Shown: positions 7,727-15,902 of the stretch, in pieces
How positions within the stretch are numbered: the first letter of the stretch is position 1
How the letters are laid out: the number at the start of each line of letters is the position of its first letter
NCBI RefSeq assembly: GCF_009498035.1
Contig: NZ_CP034550.1
Span: forward strand, 4,960,001-5,024,000
DNA: 64,000 nt
From: Saccharothrix syringae
GTDB lineage: Bacteria > Actinomycetota > Actinomycetes > Mycobacteriales > Pseudonocardiaceae
Direction of reading: 5' to 3'
Notes under the pieces: generated by a model
What the model saw: only the letters and a program-made list of their open reading frames with translations
Told to the model about the DNA's origin: nothing
Databases searched by the model: none
Made by a program: the position numbers and the translations under genes

Positions 7727-9031
7727 CTACTCGGTCGTCCTGCCCCCGTTCTCGCGCACCCGCGTGGTGAGCGCCGCCAGCCGGTGGCTCAGCCGGACGG
7801 GGACCGGCCGCGCGCCGCGCAGTTGCCGCGTCTCCGGGGGCAGCCACAACGCGTCGACGCGGAAGCACTCGCACGCGTCCGCCACCGCTTCCGCCGCGGT
7901 GCGCACCGGCCCGGTCCGGCGACCGGCCGTCATGACCGGCACCAGCAGCGGCTCACGGCCCGCGGGCACCGGTTCGTCGCGCGTGGCCAGCACGTCACCC
8001 TCCGCGGCGGTGCCCCGGTGGACCTGCTTGGCGCCCGGCGTGGTGGTCCGGCCCCGGGACGGCCCCGCCACCGGCCTGCCGTCGTAGTCGACCAGTTCGC
8101 AGGCGCTGTCCAACAACGGTGCGTCGGCGCACACGCCCAGGCGGGTTCCCACGCCGAAGACGTCGATCGGCGCGCCCGCCGCCACGAGCGCGGCGATGCC
8201 GTGCTCGTCGAGCCCGCCACCGACCACGATGCGGGTGTCGTGCAGCCCGGCGGCGTCGAGCAGTTCCCGCGTTCGCACCGACAGCTCGCCGAGGTCGCCG
8301 GAGCCCAACCGCACCCCGGCCGGCCGGCCGGACTCGATCGCGGCCCGCACCCCGGCCAGGGTGTCGTAGGTGTCCACCGGCAGCACGGCGTCGGGGTGGT
8401 CCTCGATGAACGCGCGGAACGCCGCCCGCTCGTCGCCGAACGCCAGCACGGCGGAGTGGTCCACCGTGCCCGCCGCCCGCAGCCCGTACCGGTGGGCGGC
8501 GGCGAGGTGGCCGGTGGCGTCGAACCCGGCGATGGCGGACGCCCGCGCGACGGCCATCGCCGCGGAGGGCCCGTGCGCGCGGCGGGCGGCGAACTCGACC
8601 AGTTCCGCGCCGTCCGCGGCGAAGGCGCAGCGGGCCGCCTTCGACGCCACCGCGGTCTGGAACGTCACCAGGTTCAGCAGGGCGGTGCCCACCAGTTGCG
8701 CCTGCGGGAGCGGCGCGGTGACCTCCAGCAGCGGCTCGCCGGCGAACACCACGCGCCCCTCGGGCACCGCCCGGACGCCCCCGGTGAACCGCAGGTCCTC
8801 CAGGTCCACCGCGTCGATGCCCGAGCTGTCCAGGTAGTCCAGTTCGTCCCCGGTGAACCGGAACGCCTCCAGGAAGGCCAGGCAGTCGGCCAGGCCGGCG
8901 GCCACCAGGAAACCGCGCCCGACCGGGAGGGTGCGGACGAACAGGCTGACCGTCGCGTCGCCGGTCATCCCGCGCCGCAGGTAGCTCGCCGCCATCCGGA
9001 CCTCGTGGAGGTCGCTGCGCAACCCCGTCAT
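7727..9031 (-). CDS. pncB: nicotinate phosphoribosyltransferase
   Basis: This 434-residue protein resembles PncB throughout. It starts GLRSDLHEVRMAASYLRRGM and continues with FLVAAGLADCLAFL, then EPLLEVTAPLPQAQLVGTALLNL in two parts, the GTVDHSAVLAF segment carrying the conserved histidine that is autophosphorylated in the family, and the GSGDLGELS phosphate-binding region. It converts nicotinate and PRPP to NaMN in NAD salvage, a cytoplasmic step. Length is normal. The RBS is weak (GGGG before ATG 9031). A perfect DosR-like box (9091-9104) lies 60 bp upstream. The M. tuberculosis pncB2 copy is a DosR-regulon member, so this is probably the dormancy paralogue. Confidence 0.93.
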   Translation of the reverse strand: MTGLRSDLHEVRMAASYLRRGMTGDATVSLFVRTLPVGRGFLVAAGLADCLAFLEAFRFTGDELDYLDSSGIDAVDLEDLRFTGGVRAVPEGRVVFAGEPLLEVTAPLPQAQLVGTALLNLVTFQTAVASKAARCAFAADGAELVEFAARRAHGPSAAMAVARASAIAGFDATGHLAAAHRYGLRAAGTVDHSAVLAFGDERAAFRAFIEDHPDAVLPVDTYDTLAGVRAAIESGRPAGVRLGSGDLGELSVRTRELLDAAGLHDTRIVVGGGLDEHGIAALVAAGAPIDVFGVGTRLGVCADAPLLDSACELVDYDGRPVAGPSRGRTTTPGAKQVHRGTAAEGDVLATRDEPVPAGREPLLVPVMTAGRRTGPVRTAAEAVADACECFRVDALWLPPETRQLRGARPVPVRLSHRLAALTTRVRENGGRTTE

Positions 9032-9067
9032 ACCCCGATCGTGCGCCTGGTGGCGGGCGGCCGGCAG

Positions 9068-9104
9068 AGGACGAAGTCCTTGCCGGGGCAGGGACCGGCG
9101 GCCC
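9068..9104. promoter_or_regulatory. candidate DosR-like box(es) upstream of pncB
   Basis: GGGACCGGCGGCCC (9091-9104) matches all 8 fixed positions of GGGNCNNNNGNCCC. A short palindrome AGGACGAAGTCCT (9068-9080) lies about 23 bp nearer the gene. The strong box is 60 bp before the pncB start. Confidence 0.7.
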
Positions 9105-9462
9105 GGTCGCCGGGCGTGCCGCGCGAGGTGGGGCAGTGGGTTCCCCGACCACCACGCGCACCGGCACCACGACGGTGACCACCAGGGCGATCGGCACCGC
9201 CACCACCGCGGTCACCGCGCCCCGCGCCGGCCCGGGGCGCGGTGAGGTCGAACGGGAACACCCGGCGCAACCGCCGATCGGCTGACCGGCGCGGCGCGCG
9301 GTCGTGCGATTCGGTCGTTCCGCGGTCGTGGTCGTGGTGGCCTCCCGGGGCCGGCCGGCAGGCGCGCCGGCGTCTCCGGTGTGGCCGGGTCGTGGACCGC
9401 CACCACCTCCAGGCCCGTGCCGGCGCGGTCGAAGGCGGAGCGCAACCAGCTCTTCCCCCGGC

Positions 9463-9747
9463 TCAGCGCCCCAGGTTCGCGAGCCGGTGCCGCAACCGGT
9501 CGTGGAGCAGGTCCACCGCCTCCCGGTAGGTGCCCGCGGTCGCCTGGGCGTTGACCGGGGTGCCGTTGACGTCCAGCCCGGCGTGCGCGGCGATCGACCG
9601 CGGCCCGTCTGCGGGTGCGTACTCGGCCACCGCGGTGACCTTGTCACGGGCGTACCCGGCGGCGTCGACGGGGACGCCGGCGGCCAGGTCGGGGCGGGGG
9701 TTGAGGATTTCGGGTGTTCCGCTCACACGTCCAGCCTCGTCCTTCAC
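9463..9747 (-). CDS. truncated ribosome hibernation factor (RafH/HPF-like N-terminal domain)
   Basis: The 94-residue product contains VPVDAAGYARDKVTAVAEYA, AHAGLDVNGTPVNAQATAGT and REAVDLLHDRLRHRLANLGR. This follows the S30AE/HPF fold of dormancy factors such as Rv0079 and MSMEG_3935. Those proteins are about 250 residues, with a second domain after the first. Here a stop follows RLANLGR, and the downstream sequence in other frames shows no second domain. It may be a free-standing HPF domain or a truncated gene. Start ATG 9747 has no strong RBS. DosR-like boxes at 9762-9798 sit immediately upstream, shared with the divergent gene at 9835. Confidence 0.6.
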   Translation of the reverse strand: MKDEAGRVSGTPEILNPRPDLAAGVPVDAAGYARDKVTAVAEYAPADGPRSIAAHAGLDVNGTPVNAQATAGTYREAVDLLHDRLRHRLANLGR

Positions 9748-9761
9748 CTGATCGGGGGGCA

Positions 9762-9798
9762 GGGACCGGAGGTCTCACCCGTCGGGGCCTTCGGTCCC
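9762..9798. promoter_or_regulatory. candidate DosR-like box pair in divergent promoter
   Basis: GGGCCTTCGGTCCC (9785-9798) matches all 8 fixed positions of GGGNCNNNNGNCCC. GGGACCGGAGGTCT (9762-9775) matches 6 and starts 23 bp away. They lie between the HPF-like gene (start 9747, minus) and the small membrane gene (start 9835, plus), so one pair could serve both. Confidence 0.72.
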
Positions 9799-9834
9799 TC
9801 GCCAACGGTGGGCGGCGGGCGCAGGATCGGCGTC

Positions 9835-10041
9835 ATGACGAAGAAGTGGAGCGAGCTGTCCCGCTCGCGACAACGCGCCGCGGTGGCCCTGGCCACCGCG
9901 CAGGTCGGCTTGGCGGCGGCGTGGACGGACCTGGCCCGCCGGCCCGCCTCGGCCGTCAACGGCCGAAAAGGACTGTGGGCACTGGTCATCGGCGTCAACT
10001 TCATCGGCCCGCCGGCCTGGTTCCTCTGGGGGCGCAGGTAG
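9835..10041 (+). CDS. small membrane protein (PLDc_N-like)
   Basis: ATG 9835 opens a 68-residue protein, MTKKWSELSRSRQRAAVALA..., with a basic amphipathic N-terminal half and a membrane helix near the end (LWALVIGVNFIGPPAWFLWG) closing in GRR. The helix with a central N-x-x-G-P-x-x-W/Y pattern resembles the phospholipase D nuclease N-terminal (PLDc_N) membrane module, often found alone in actinobacteria. It sits 36 bp behind a perfect DosR-like box, which is the strongest argument that this short frame is a real gene. Function unknown. Confidence 0.75.
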   Translation: MTKKWSELSRSRQRAAVALATAQVGLAAAWTDLARRPASAVNGRKGLWALVIGVNFIGPPAWFLWGRR

Positions 10042-10164
10042 GCCACCGGGCGGTGCACCGCGCCGGTGACCGGGTGGGTGCCGCGCCCGGCGTCGCGACC
10101 ACCACCGGACCTGCCGCCCGCAGCGCTGGTCAGGTGGGTGGACGGGACGGTGCCCGTGTCCGGT

Positions 10165-10713
10165 TCACGGTGTCCTCCGACCCGTTCGCCTCGGTCCCCA
10201 GGTCGTCGACCGGCGCAGGACCCCGCGCAGGGACACCGTGATCGCGATGCCGATGGCGACGTTGAGCACGGCCGTGGTGACGCGGCTGGGGGCGGGCACG
10301 TCCAGGCTCAGCGGCAGCACCGCGGTGATGGCCGTGACCAGCAGGGCGATCCGGGTGAAGAAGCGGAGCGCGTCCGGGGTGGTGCTCAGCAGCAGCTGGG
10401 CCAGTGCGGTCGCGACGAACGCGCAGCCCGCCGCGACCAGGGGGTAGCCGGTGGTGTCGGCGTCACCCCAGGCGCCCGCGCCGTCGGGGGCGAGCACGGC
10501 GATGCCCAGCACCCCGCGTGCCAGGAGGATGCCGACGACCGCGAGCAGCCCGGCGACCAGGGCGGTGGCCGCGCCGCCCGCCCACAGCCGGCTCGCGACG
10601 GGGGCGCGTCCCGGCTCGGGACGGTCCGCCGGCTCGTCCGCCGCGGTGTAGGGCAGGATCACCGTGTCCGGCGGCTCCAGTGCCGTGCGGTGGTGCTCCC
10701 GGCGGTCGAGCAT
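10165..10713 (-). CDS. DUF6069-family integral membrane protein
   Basis: The 182-residue protein begins MLDRREHHRTALEPPDTVIL, with a polar N-terminal tail of about 45 residues. It then has four predicted membrane helices: ATALVAGLLAVVGILLARGV, PLVAAGCAFVATALAQLLL, IALLVTAITAVLPLSL and TTAVLNVAIGIAITVSLRGV. This arrangement and the extra-cytosolic segment between helices 1 and 2 match DUF6069. No function is known. A GGAGG-type RBS precedes ATG 10713. Two DosR-like boxes, 62-97 bp upstream, suggest membership of the island regulon. Confidence 0.8.
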   Translation of the reverse strand: MLDRREHHRTALEPPDTVILPYTAADEPADRPEPGRAPVASRLWAGGAATALVAGLLAVVGILLARGVLGIAVLAPDGAGAWGDADTTGYPLVAAGCAFVATALAQLLLSTTPDALRFFTRIALLVTAITAVLPLSLDVPAPSRVTTAVLNVAIGIAITVSLRGVLRRSTTWGPRRTGRRTP

Positions 10714-10774
10714 GGCGGTCCTCCTTCCTGGAGGTCTTCACCCCGAGTGTGGAGCCGCTTCGGGAGTGGTGCCA

Positions 10775-10810
10775 GGGGATGAAGGCCCGCGTCGGCGGGA
10801 CTTTCGTCGA
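10775..10810. promoter_or_regulatory. candidate DosR-like box pair upstream of DUF6069 gene
   Basis: GGGGATGAAGGCCC (10775-10788) matches 7 of 8 fixed positions of GGGNCNNNNGNCCC. GGGACTTTCGTCGA (10797-10810), close to the mycobacterial GGGACTTTCGTCC half, matches 6. Spacing is 22 bp. Confidence 0.6.
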
Positions 10811-10940
10811 GGCCGCCCCTCGGTGGGGTTGGGGCGCGTTCACTGATCGGGCCACGGGACCGCGTGGAAGTCGTGGGCCGCGGGGACGAACGCGTCGCCG
10901 TCCTCCCGGGATCACCACGAGATGATTTCCGTCCTGGGCG

Positions 10941-11589
10941 TTACGACTCCTCCGGCTCCTCGACCACGCCGTCGACGGGGCGTCGGGGTGAGAGCAGGCC
11001 GTCGCGCACGCGGTCGCGCGTGGCGGCCACCTCCAGTGGTTGGCTGAGCGGGCAGGTCGCCAGGCCGGCGTTCGTGGCTTCGAGCAGGACGGCGCTCATG
11101 GCCTCGCCGGCGCGCAGCGTGGACAGGTGGTCGTCCGAGGAGGTGCCGAGCAGCAGCAGCGCGCCGTCCTCCTGCTCGCCCGAGGGCCGGTCGACCGGTT
11201 CGCCGCCGGGGAACTCGCGCAGCCGGACGTCCCGCGTTGCGGTGCACCGCTCGGCGCGTTAGCCGCGGGCACGCCCTCGGTGCCAGCGTGCCCGCGCGGC
11301 CGCCTGGCCGATGGCGGTCGCCGGCTCGAACCGGGCGCGGTCGTCGCGACCTCGGCCCTGGTCGGTCCGCGGCGGGTGAACTCGACTGCGGCGAGGTGGT
11401 CGGGGTCGGCCGGGTTGGGCAGCCGGTGCACCACGCCCGCCAACCCAGGCCGGCCAGGGCGGTGCGCGGGTGCACCCTCCGGTCGCCGACGCGCCACCGC
11501 CTGGGCTGCGTGTTGTGCACCGACGGCGCGCGGCACGTCGGCGCCACCGCCGCGTTGATCGTCTCCCGGTCGGGTTGGCCCCGTTCCAC
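10941..11589 (-). pseudogene. Acg-type nitroreductase remnant
   Basis: From GTG 11589, behind GGAGGTGAGCC, frame 1 gives ETINAAVAPTCRAPSVHNTQ and PRRWRVGDRRVH, the FMN-binding start of Acg/Rv2032-type nitroreductases (CRAPSVHNSQPWRW). Frame 2 continues with VVHRLPNPADPDHLAAVEFT. Frame 3 ends with REFPGGEPVDRPSGEQEDGA, LLLLGTSSDDHLSTLRAGEA and ATNAGLATCPLSQPLEV. About half the expected 320-340 residues are missing between these blocks. Two frame changes plus deletions make it non-functional. Acg-family nitroreductases are core DosR-regulon members, and a perfect DosR-like box still stands 67 bp upstream. Confidence 0.8.
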
Positions 11590-11655
11590 GACGGCTCACC
11601 TCCGCCACTCTCGTGTCCACCACCGACCGCGGCACCGCCGCCGCGGCCGATCGCA

Positions 11656-11692
11656 GGGTCGGAGGTCCCGTCCCACCGGGGACCGCCCGGAC
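11656..11692. promoter_or_regulatory. candidate DosR-like box pair in divergent promoter
   Basis: GGGTCGGAGGTCCC (11656-11669) matches all 8 fixed positions of GGGNCNNNNGNCCC. A weak partner (5 of 8) starts 23 bp on, at 11679. They lie between the nitroreductase remnant (start 11589, minus) and the Rv1733c-like gene (start 11765, plus). Confidence 0.68.
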
Positions 11693-11764
11693 GACCAACG
11701 ACTCTGTGCCGCCCCGCGCACCGCGACGAGGCTGGGGTCACCGGCCAGCCGAGGAGGTCGAGCA

Positions 11765-12361
11765 GTGGACACCGAGCCCGTCGCGCGCCTGGCGCGCAAC
11801 CTCTTCCCGGGGCGCAACCCGCTCGCCCGCGTCGGCGACCGCCTCGAAGGCGTGGCCGCCGTGGCGTCCCTGCTGGTGACGCTGCTGGGCCTGCCGGTGG
11901 CGGCCGCGCTCGGCTCGGAGTCGTACGTGCGGCAGGCCGCGCTGTCCGAGCAGCAGCTGGGCGCCCGGCACCAGACCGGGGCCGTGCTGCCGGCGGACTC
12001 GCCGGTCTCCGCCGGCGCGGCGGGTGCCGGGTCCGCCGTGGCGACCGCCGGGGTCCCCGCCGAGTGGCAGGTGCCCGGTGGCGGTGCCCGGCGCGGTGAG
12101 GTGACCGCGAGCCGCGACCTGCGCGCCGGGACCGTCGTGCGCGTCTGGGTGGACGACGACGGCGCGGTCGTGCCCGCACCGCTGACCGCGGAGGGCGCGG
12201 TCGTCGGTGCGGTGGCCCTGGCGCTCGGCGCGTGGATCGCGCTGGGCGGGGCCGCGGCCCTGTTCTACGTCCTGGTCCGGTCGGTCCACCACCGGCTCCA
12301 GCTGCGCCGCTGGGACGCCGGGTGGGAGGCCGTCGAACCGCTGTGGAGGAGGTTGGCGTGA
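11765..12361 (+). CDS. Rv1733c-family membrane protein
   Basis: The 198-residue protein starts at GTG 11765 behind GAGGAGG. RNPLARVGDRLEGVAAVASL leads into a first membrane helix, then an external segment of about 100 residues containing VPAEWQVPGG and RRGEVTASRDLRAGTVVRVW, then WVDDDGAVV and a second helix (GAVALALGAWIALGGAAALF) before a cytoplasmic tail. This order (NPLxRxxDRLE, two helices, WVxxxG motif) is that of M. tuberculosis Rv1733c, a DosR-regulon antigen of unknown function. The stop overlaps the following decayed gene (GTGA). A perfect DosR-like box lies 96 bp upstream. Confidence 0.88.
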   Translation: MDTEPVARLARNLFPGRNPLARVGDRLEGVAAVASLLVTLLGLPVAAALGSESYVRQAALSEQQLGARHQTGAVLPADSPVSAGAAGAGSAVATAGVPAEWQVPGGGARRGEVTASRDLRAGTVVRVWVDDDGAVVPAPLTAEGAVVGAVALALGAWIALGGAAALFYVLVRSVHHRLQLRRWDAGWEAVEPLWRRLA

Positions 12362-12884
12362 CCACGTACCCGGTGCGCGTGACCGCGCACGCGGACCCGA
12401 GGCTGAACCGGTGGCTGTGTCGCCGGCGTCGTGCTGCTGTCCACCGGTCGCCACCCGCAGGGCGTGTTCGACTTCGTCCTGGGCACGCCTCCGCCGGCCG
12501 GCACCGCGAGGCGCGTCGTCCCGGCGGTGCTCGGCGTGCTCCTGCTCCTGGAGGGCATCGGGTGGCACTGGGGGTGCGGGCCGACCAGACCCGACGCGAC
12601 GCCACCGGAGCCGCCCCCGCCCGGCACCTGCACAGCGACGGCTACGCCCTGGAGATCGGCGTGAACCGGACCGAGGCCGGCCGGGTGGTGGGGGAGGACT
12701 GGCTCGGCCGCGTCGGCGTCGGGGCCGACCCGGACGTGTTCGTGGGCATCCGCGGCGACCCCGCCCGCGCTCGCGCCGCTGTCCTGGGTGCTGCCGGGCA
12801 CCGGTGCGGCACTGCTGTTCCTCGGCGGCGGGCCGGTCCTGTTCGCCGCGACCCGGACCACGACCACGAGCAGGGGAGAGGGCA
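12358..12884 (+). pseudogene. DUF4389-type membrane protein remnant
   Basis: GTG 12358 begins TTYPVRVTAHADPRLNRWLC, the conserved start of DUF4389 proteins (V-A-D-P-L-S-R-W-L-W). After a frame change VVLLSTGRHPQGVFDFVLG matches its ILFTGRYPRGLFDFxxG. A further jump gives VVPAVLGVLLLLEGIGW, then SDGYALEIG and DWLGRV with PDVFVGI, and finally a membrane helix in another frame (LSWVLPGTGAALLFLGGGPV) running to TGA 12888. At least three frame changes and missing helices indicate decay of one or two adjacent membrane-protein genes. The CBS-BON gene begins just before the end of this remnant. Confidence 0.6.
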
Positions 12885-13565
12885 ATGCGTGAACCCACCG
12901 TCGCCTCGCTGATGACCCGCGAGGTGGTCAGCGCCGGTCCCACCACGCCGTTCAAGGACATCGCCGCCACCCTCATCGGACGGGAGTTCGCCGCCGTGCC
13001 GGTGGTGGACGACGACGGCCACCCGATCGGCGTGGTGTCCGAGGACGACCTGCTGCCCGAGGAGGAGTACCGCGGCGGCATCGAGGCGGCGCCCTCGTCG
13101 TTCGCCGGGCACGAGGCCAAGCGGCGTTGGCATCGTGCGCACGGCACCACCGCGGCCGACGTGATGACCGCGCCGGTGGTCACCGTCGGTCCCGACGAGC
13201 CGGTGAGCGCGGCCGCGCACCGGTTGGCCGAGGCGGGGGTGCGCGGGCTGTTCGTGGTCGACGCCGGGGGCCGGCTGGTCGGCGTGCTGTCGCGCCGCGA
13301 CCTGCTGCGGGTCCTCCTGCGCCCCGACGACGAACTGCGCGACGAGATCACGCGCGAGGTCCTGGGGCGCGCGCTGTGGCTGGAACCCGCCGCGGTGGAG
13401 GTCGGCGTGACCGACGGCGTGGTCACGCTGCGCGGGCACGTCGAGCGGCGCAGCGAGGCCGACATCGCCGTCCGGCTCACCCGGGCCGTGCCCGGTGTCG
13501 TCGACGTCGTCGACCAGCTCACCCACAGCTGGGACGACACCGACACCAGCTACCGGTTCGGATGA
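12885..13565 (+). CDS. CBS-CBS-BON domain protein
   Basis: ATG 12885, behind GGGGAGAGGG, gives a 226-residue protein. CBS1 (about 5-60) has TVASLMTREVVSAGP and PVVDDDGHPIGVVSEDDLL. A charged insert (about 66-90) precedes CBS2 (about 91-145, TTAADVMTAPVVTVGP, GVLSRRDLLRVLL). A BON domain (about 150-215) has VEVGVTDGVVTLRGHVERR and RAVPGVVDVVDQL. CBS pairs bind adenylates; BON domains are linked to lipid or surface binding, mostly by inference. The combination is frequent beside USPs in actinobacterial stress islands. A short hairpin follows, and a truncated paralogue lies at 15660-15902. Confidence 0.93.
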   Translation: MREPTVASLMTREVVSAGPTTPFKDIAATLIGREFAAVPVVDDDGHPIGVVSEDDLLPEEEYRGGIEAAPSSFAGHEAKRRWHRAHGTTAADVMTAPVVTVGPDEPVSAAAHRLAEAGVRGLFVVDAGGRLVGVLSRRDLLRVLLRPDDELRDEITREVLGRALWLEPAAVEVGVTDGVVTLRGHVERRSEADIAVRLTRAVPGVVDVVDQLTHSWDDTDTSYRFG

Positions 13566-13596
13566 CGACGCATCCGGCACGGCGAAGTCCACGGGT

Positions 13597-13617
13597 GGCC
13601 CCGGCTCGGCCGGGGTC
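13597..13617 (+). terminator. short GC hairpin after CBS-BON gene
   Basis: CCCCGGC (13599-13605) pairs with GCCGGGG (13609-13615) around a three-base loop, 33 nt after the stop. Two further pairs (one wobble) extend it. No U-tract. Moderate support as a terminator. Confidence 0.45.
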
Positions 13618-13745
13618 ACTCCCCGCCCGTGCTGCCGCCGGAGCGGTTCGCTCCGGCTTGTTCCCGGCCCGGCGTTGGCCGCGGTGCCGGTCCAGGTCGT
13701 CCTGCCGACCGACGCGAACGAGAAGCTGACGAGGAGGCGATCGAG

Positions 13746-14612
13746 ATGACCGGACCCGTGGTGGTCGGTGTCGACGGCTCGCTGCCCGCGCTCCAGGCGG
13801 TGCGGTGGGCGACGGAGGAGGCCCGCACCAGGGGAGTCCCCCTGCGGCTGGTGCACGCGGAGATGCCGCTGCCCGCCGACGTGCCCGACCTCACCGGGCG
13901 CGCCCGCGCGGGACTGCACCACCAGGCGTGGCGGTGGCTGCGCGAGGCCGCCGACGCGGCCCGCGCGGTCGACCCGGACGTGGCGCTGAACCTGCACGTC
14001 GAGGTCGCCGACCCGGTGCCGCTGCTGATCGCCGAGTCCGCCGACGCGGGCCTGGTGGTCCTCGGCTCGCGCGGCCTCGGCGGGTTCACCGCCCTGCTGC
14101 TGGGCTCCACCGCCATCGCGGTGACCGGCCGCGGCGGGTGCCCGGTGGTCGTGGTGCGCGGTGCCGCGGACGCCGGTGGCCCCGTGGTCGTCGGGGTCGA
14201 CGGCGAGCACCCGGCCGTGCTGGGGCACGCGTTCGAGCAGGCGGCTGTCCGTGGGGTGCCGCTGGTCGCCGTGCACGCCTGGCACGCCCCGCCGGAGGCG
14301 TTCCGCGACGCGATGGCCGACACGCTGGGCATCGACGTCGCCGACCACGACGCCGCGCACGGCGGCAGGCTCGCCGCGGCGCTGGTCCCGTGGCGGGAGA
14401 AGCACCCGAACGTGCCCGTGGAGCTGGTCGTGGCCCACGGCAACGCCGCCCGCGCCCTGCTCGCCCACGCCCGCGACGCCTCACTGGTCGTGGTCGGCTG
14501 CCACGGTCGGAGCACGCTGACCGGGTGGCTGTTGGGCTCCACCAGTCACGCCCTGCTGCACCACGCGCCGTGCCCGGTGCTGGTGATCAGGGAAGCGGGC
14601 GCCATGCCGTGA
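13746..14612 (+). CDS. universal stress protein, tandem UspA domains
   Basis: ATG 13746, preceded by GAGGAGGCG, opens a 288-residue protein with two UspA domains. Domain 1 begins VVVGVDGSLPALQAVRWATE and ends with the ATP loop GSRGLGGFTALLLGS. Domain 2 begins VVVGVDGEHPAVLGHAFEQA and ends GCHGRSTLTGWLLGS, followed by HHAPCPVLVI. Both loops keep G-2X-G-9X-G-S. It is a diverged paralogue of the USP at 2661. No convincing DosR-like box was found directly upstream, so it may be read from the CBS-BON promoter or another signal. It is followed by decayed USP fragments. Confidence 0.94.
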   Translation: MTGPVVVGVDGSLPALQAVRWATEEARTRGVPLRLVHAEMPLPADVPDLTGRARAGLHHQAWRWLREAADAARAVDPDVALNLHVEVADPVPLLIAESADAGLVVLGSRGLGGFTALLLGSTAIAVTGRGGCPVVVVRGAADAGGPVVVGVDGEHPAVLGHAFEQAAVRGVPLVAVHAWHAPPEAFRDAMADTLGIDVADHDAAHGGRLAAALVPWREKHPNVPVELVVAHGNAARALLAHARDASLVVVGCHGRSTLTGWLLGSTSHALLHHAPCPVLVIREAGAMP

Positions 14613-14645
14613 CCCGCGCGACGGTCGAGGGCCCGGTCGTGGGGG

Positions 14646-14960
14646 TGGCGAGGGCACGATCCCGGCGGTGGTGTGCCGCAGGCAGTGCGTGAGGCCCCCG
14701 CCCGGCACCACGTCGACCAGGGGGTTCCCGCCGAGCACCAGCAGCGTCGCCCGCCGCGGCCCCGGCCAGCACGTGGCCGGTGTCGTCGGCGGCCACCACC
14801 TCGCCGACCGGCGGCGCGTCGGGCACCAGGGCCCGCGCCTGCTCGACGGCGGTGTGCGGTTCCCGCGCCGGGTGCCGTCGCCCCGGGTTGTCGGCGTGCG
14901 GGGCACGCCCATCGACACCGCCGCGACGAACTCGGGCTCGCGCAGGCACGCCGTCCTCCC
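14646..14960 (-). pseudogene. decayed USP fragment
   Basis: On the minus strand ARALVPDAPPVGEVVAADDT and GHVLAGAA are followed, after a frame change, by ATLLVLGGNPLVDVVPGGGL and THCLRHTTAGIVPSPP. This resembles a UspA C-terminal half (VVxGDxxxVLxxAxxxATLLVVGxRG ... CLRHxxCPVVVV), but the glycine-rich ATP loop has been lost. The N-terminal domain start was not found. Boundaries are approximate. Confidence 0.45.
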
Positions 14961-15039
14961 ATCTCCACCCCTCAGCGTCCGTCCCCCTGGCTCGGTCGCA
15001 GGAGAGCCGTAGGTGCCCCTGCCCCTGCTGCACGTGCGC

Positions 15040-15190
15040 CCGTGTCCCACGGTGCTGGCCTGCTCGTGGTCGGTGCACACGGGCCTCCGCCTTCGTCGGC
15101 GCGCTCCTCGGTTCCACCAGCCAAGGGCTGGTGCTGCACGTGCCGTGCCCGCTGCTCGTCGTGCCGCGACCCCGTCCGCAGAGGAGCGGG
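15040..15190 (+). pseudogene. USP C-terminal fragment with one-base frameshift
   Basis: AGLLVVGAHG in one frame continues in the next as RASAFVGALLGSTSQGLVLH and VPCPLLVVPRP. Together these make the ATP-binding end of a UspA domain; a single-base shift separates them. Nothing N-terminal survives upstream in either frame. Confidence 0.7.
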
Positions 15191-15659
15191 GCGACGCGGA
15201 GTTACGCGGACACCGGGGCTGGTGCTGCGACCCATGAGCGCGGTGGTGTCGGAGTACGCGTTCCAAGTCGTCCGGCACGCCCGGTGATCGGGTGGTCCCG
15301 ATCGGGGCGCGAGCCGGGGGAGCGCCGCGCCTGCCGGAGCCGGGTGCGGGCGCCCACCGGCAGCCGGGATCACCGGTCGGCCTGCTCGGGTGGGCGTGGT
15401 TTCGGTGTGGTCCAGCTCGGGGGCGGCACATCCCACCGCGATCGCGGCTCAGCCCTCTCGGCTGTCGGCTGTTCGAGTGAAATGAGGCCCGCGGGGAGCA
15501 GATGCGCGATTCCACCCGGCGCCCGCACCGGCCGGGGTCGATGCTGACCGGTGCGGGAGTCGGCGGGGCCCTCACGGGCCGCGGTTGTCACGAACCTGTG
15601 CGCCGGGATGCCCCACCGACTTCCGCCCACACCACCGGGCGTTGCGACGATCAGGTGAA

Positions 15660-15902
15660 ACGGTGACGTCGCCGCCGTCACCCGCGGTCGGCCGTCGAGC
15701 TGATGAAGTCGCCCGCGGCGTCCTGCGGCGCACGCTGTGGCCGGAGCCTGCCGCAGGCGAGGTCGGGCTGCGCGGGCATGGCGAGCGGTGCGACGAGGCC
15801 GACAACGCCGTCCGGCTCACCCGTGCCGTGCCCGGTGGATCGTCCCGCAGGCTCGCGGTGCCGCTGCGCGTGGTGGTGCGCGAGGCGGGCGAGCGGCGGT
15901 GA
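15660..15902 (+). pseudogene. truncated CBS-BON paralogue (BON end only)
   Basis: ADEVARGVLRRTLWPEPAAG, then EVGLRGHGER and NAVRLTRAVPGG, match the end of the intact CBS-BON protein at 12885 (RDEITREVLGRALWLEPAAV, LRGHVERR, IAVRLTRAVPG). The segment VTDGVVT is deleted and both CBS domains are absent. The frame stays open to TGA 15900-15902 by chance read-through (VVVREAGERR). Confidence 0.7.
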
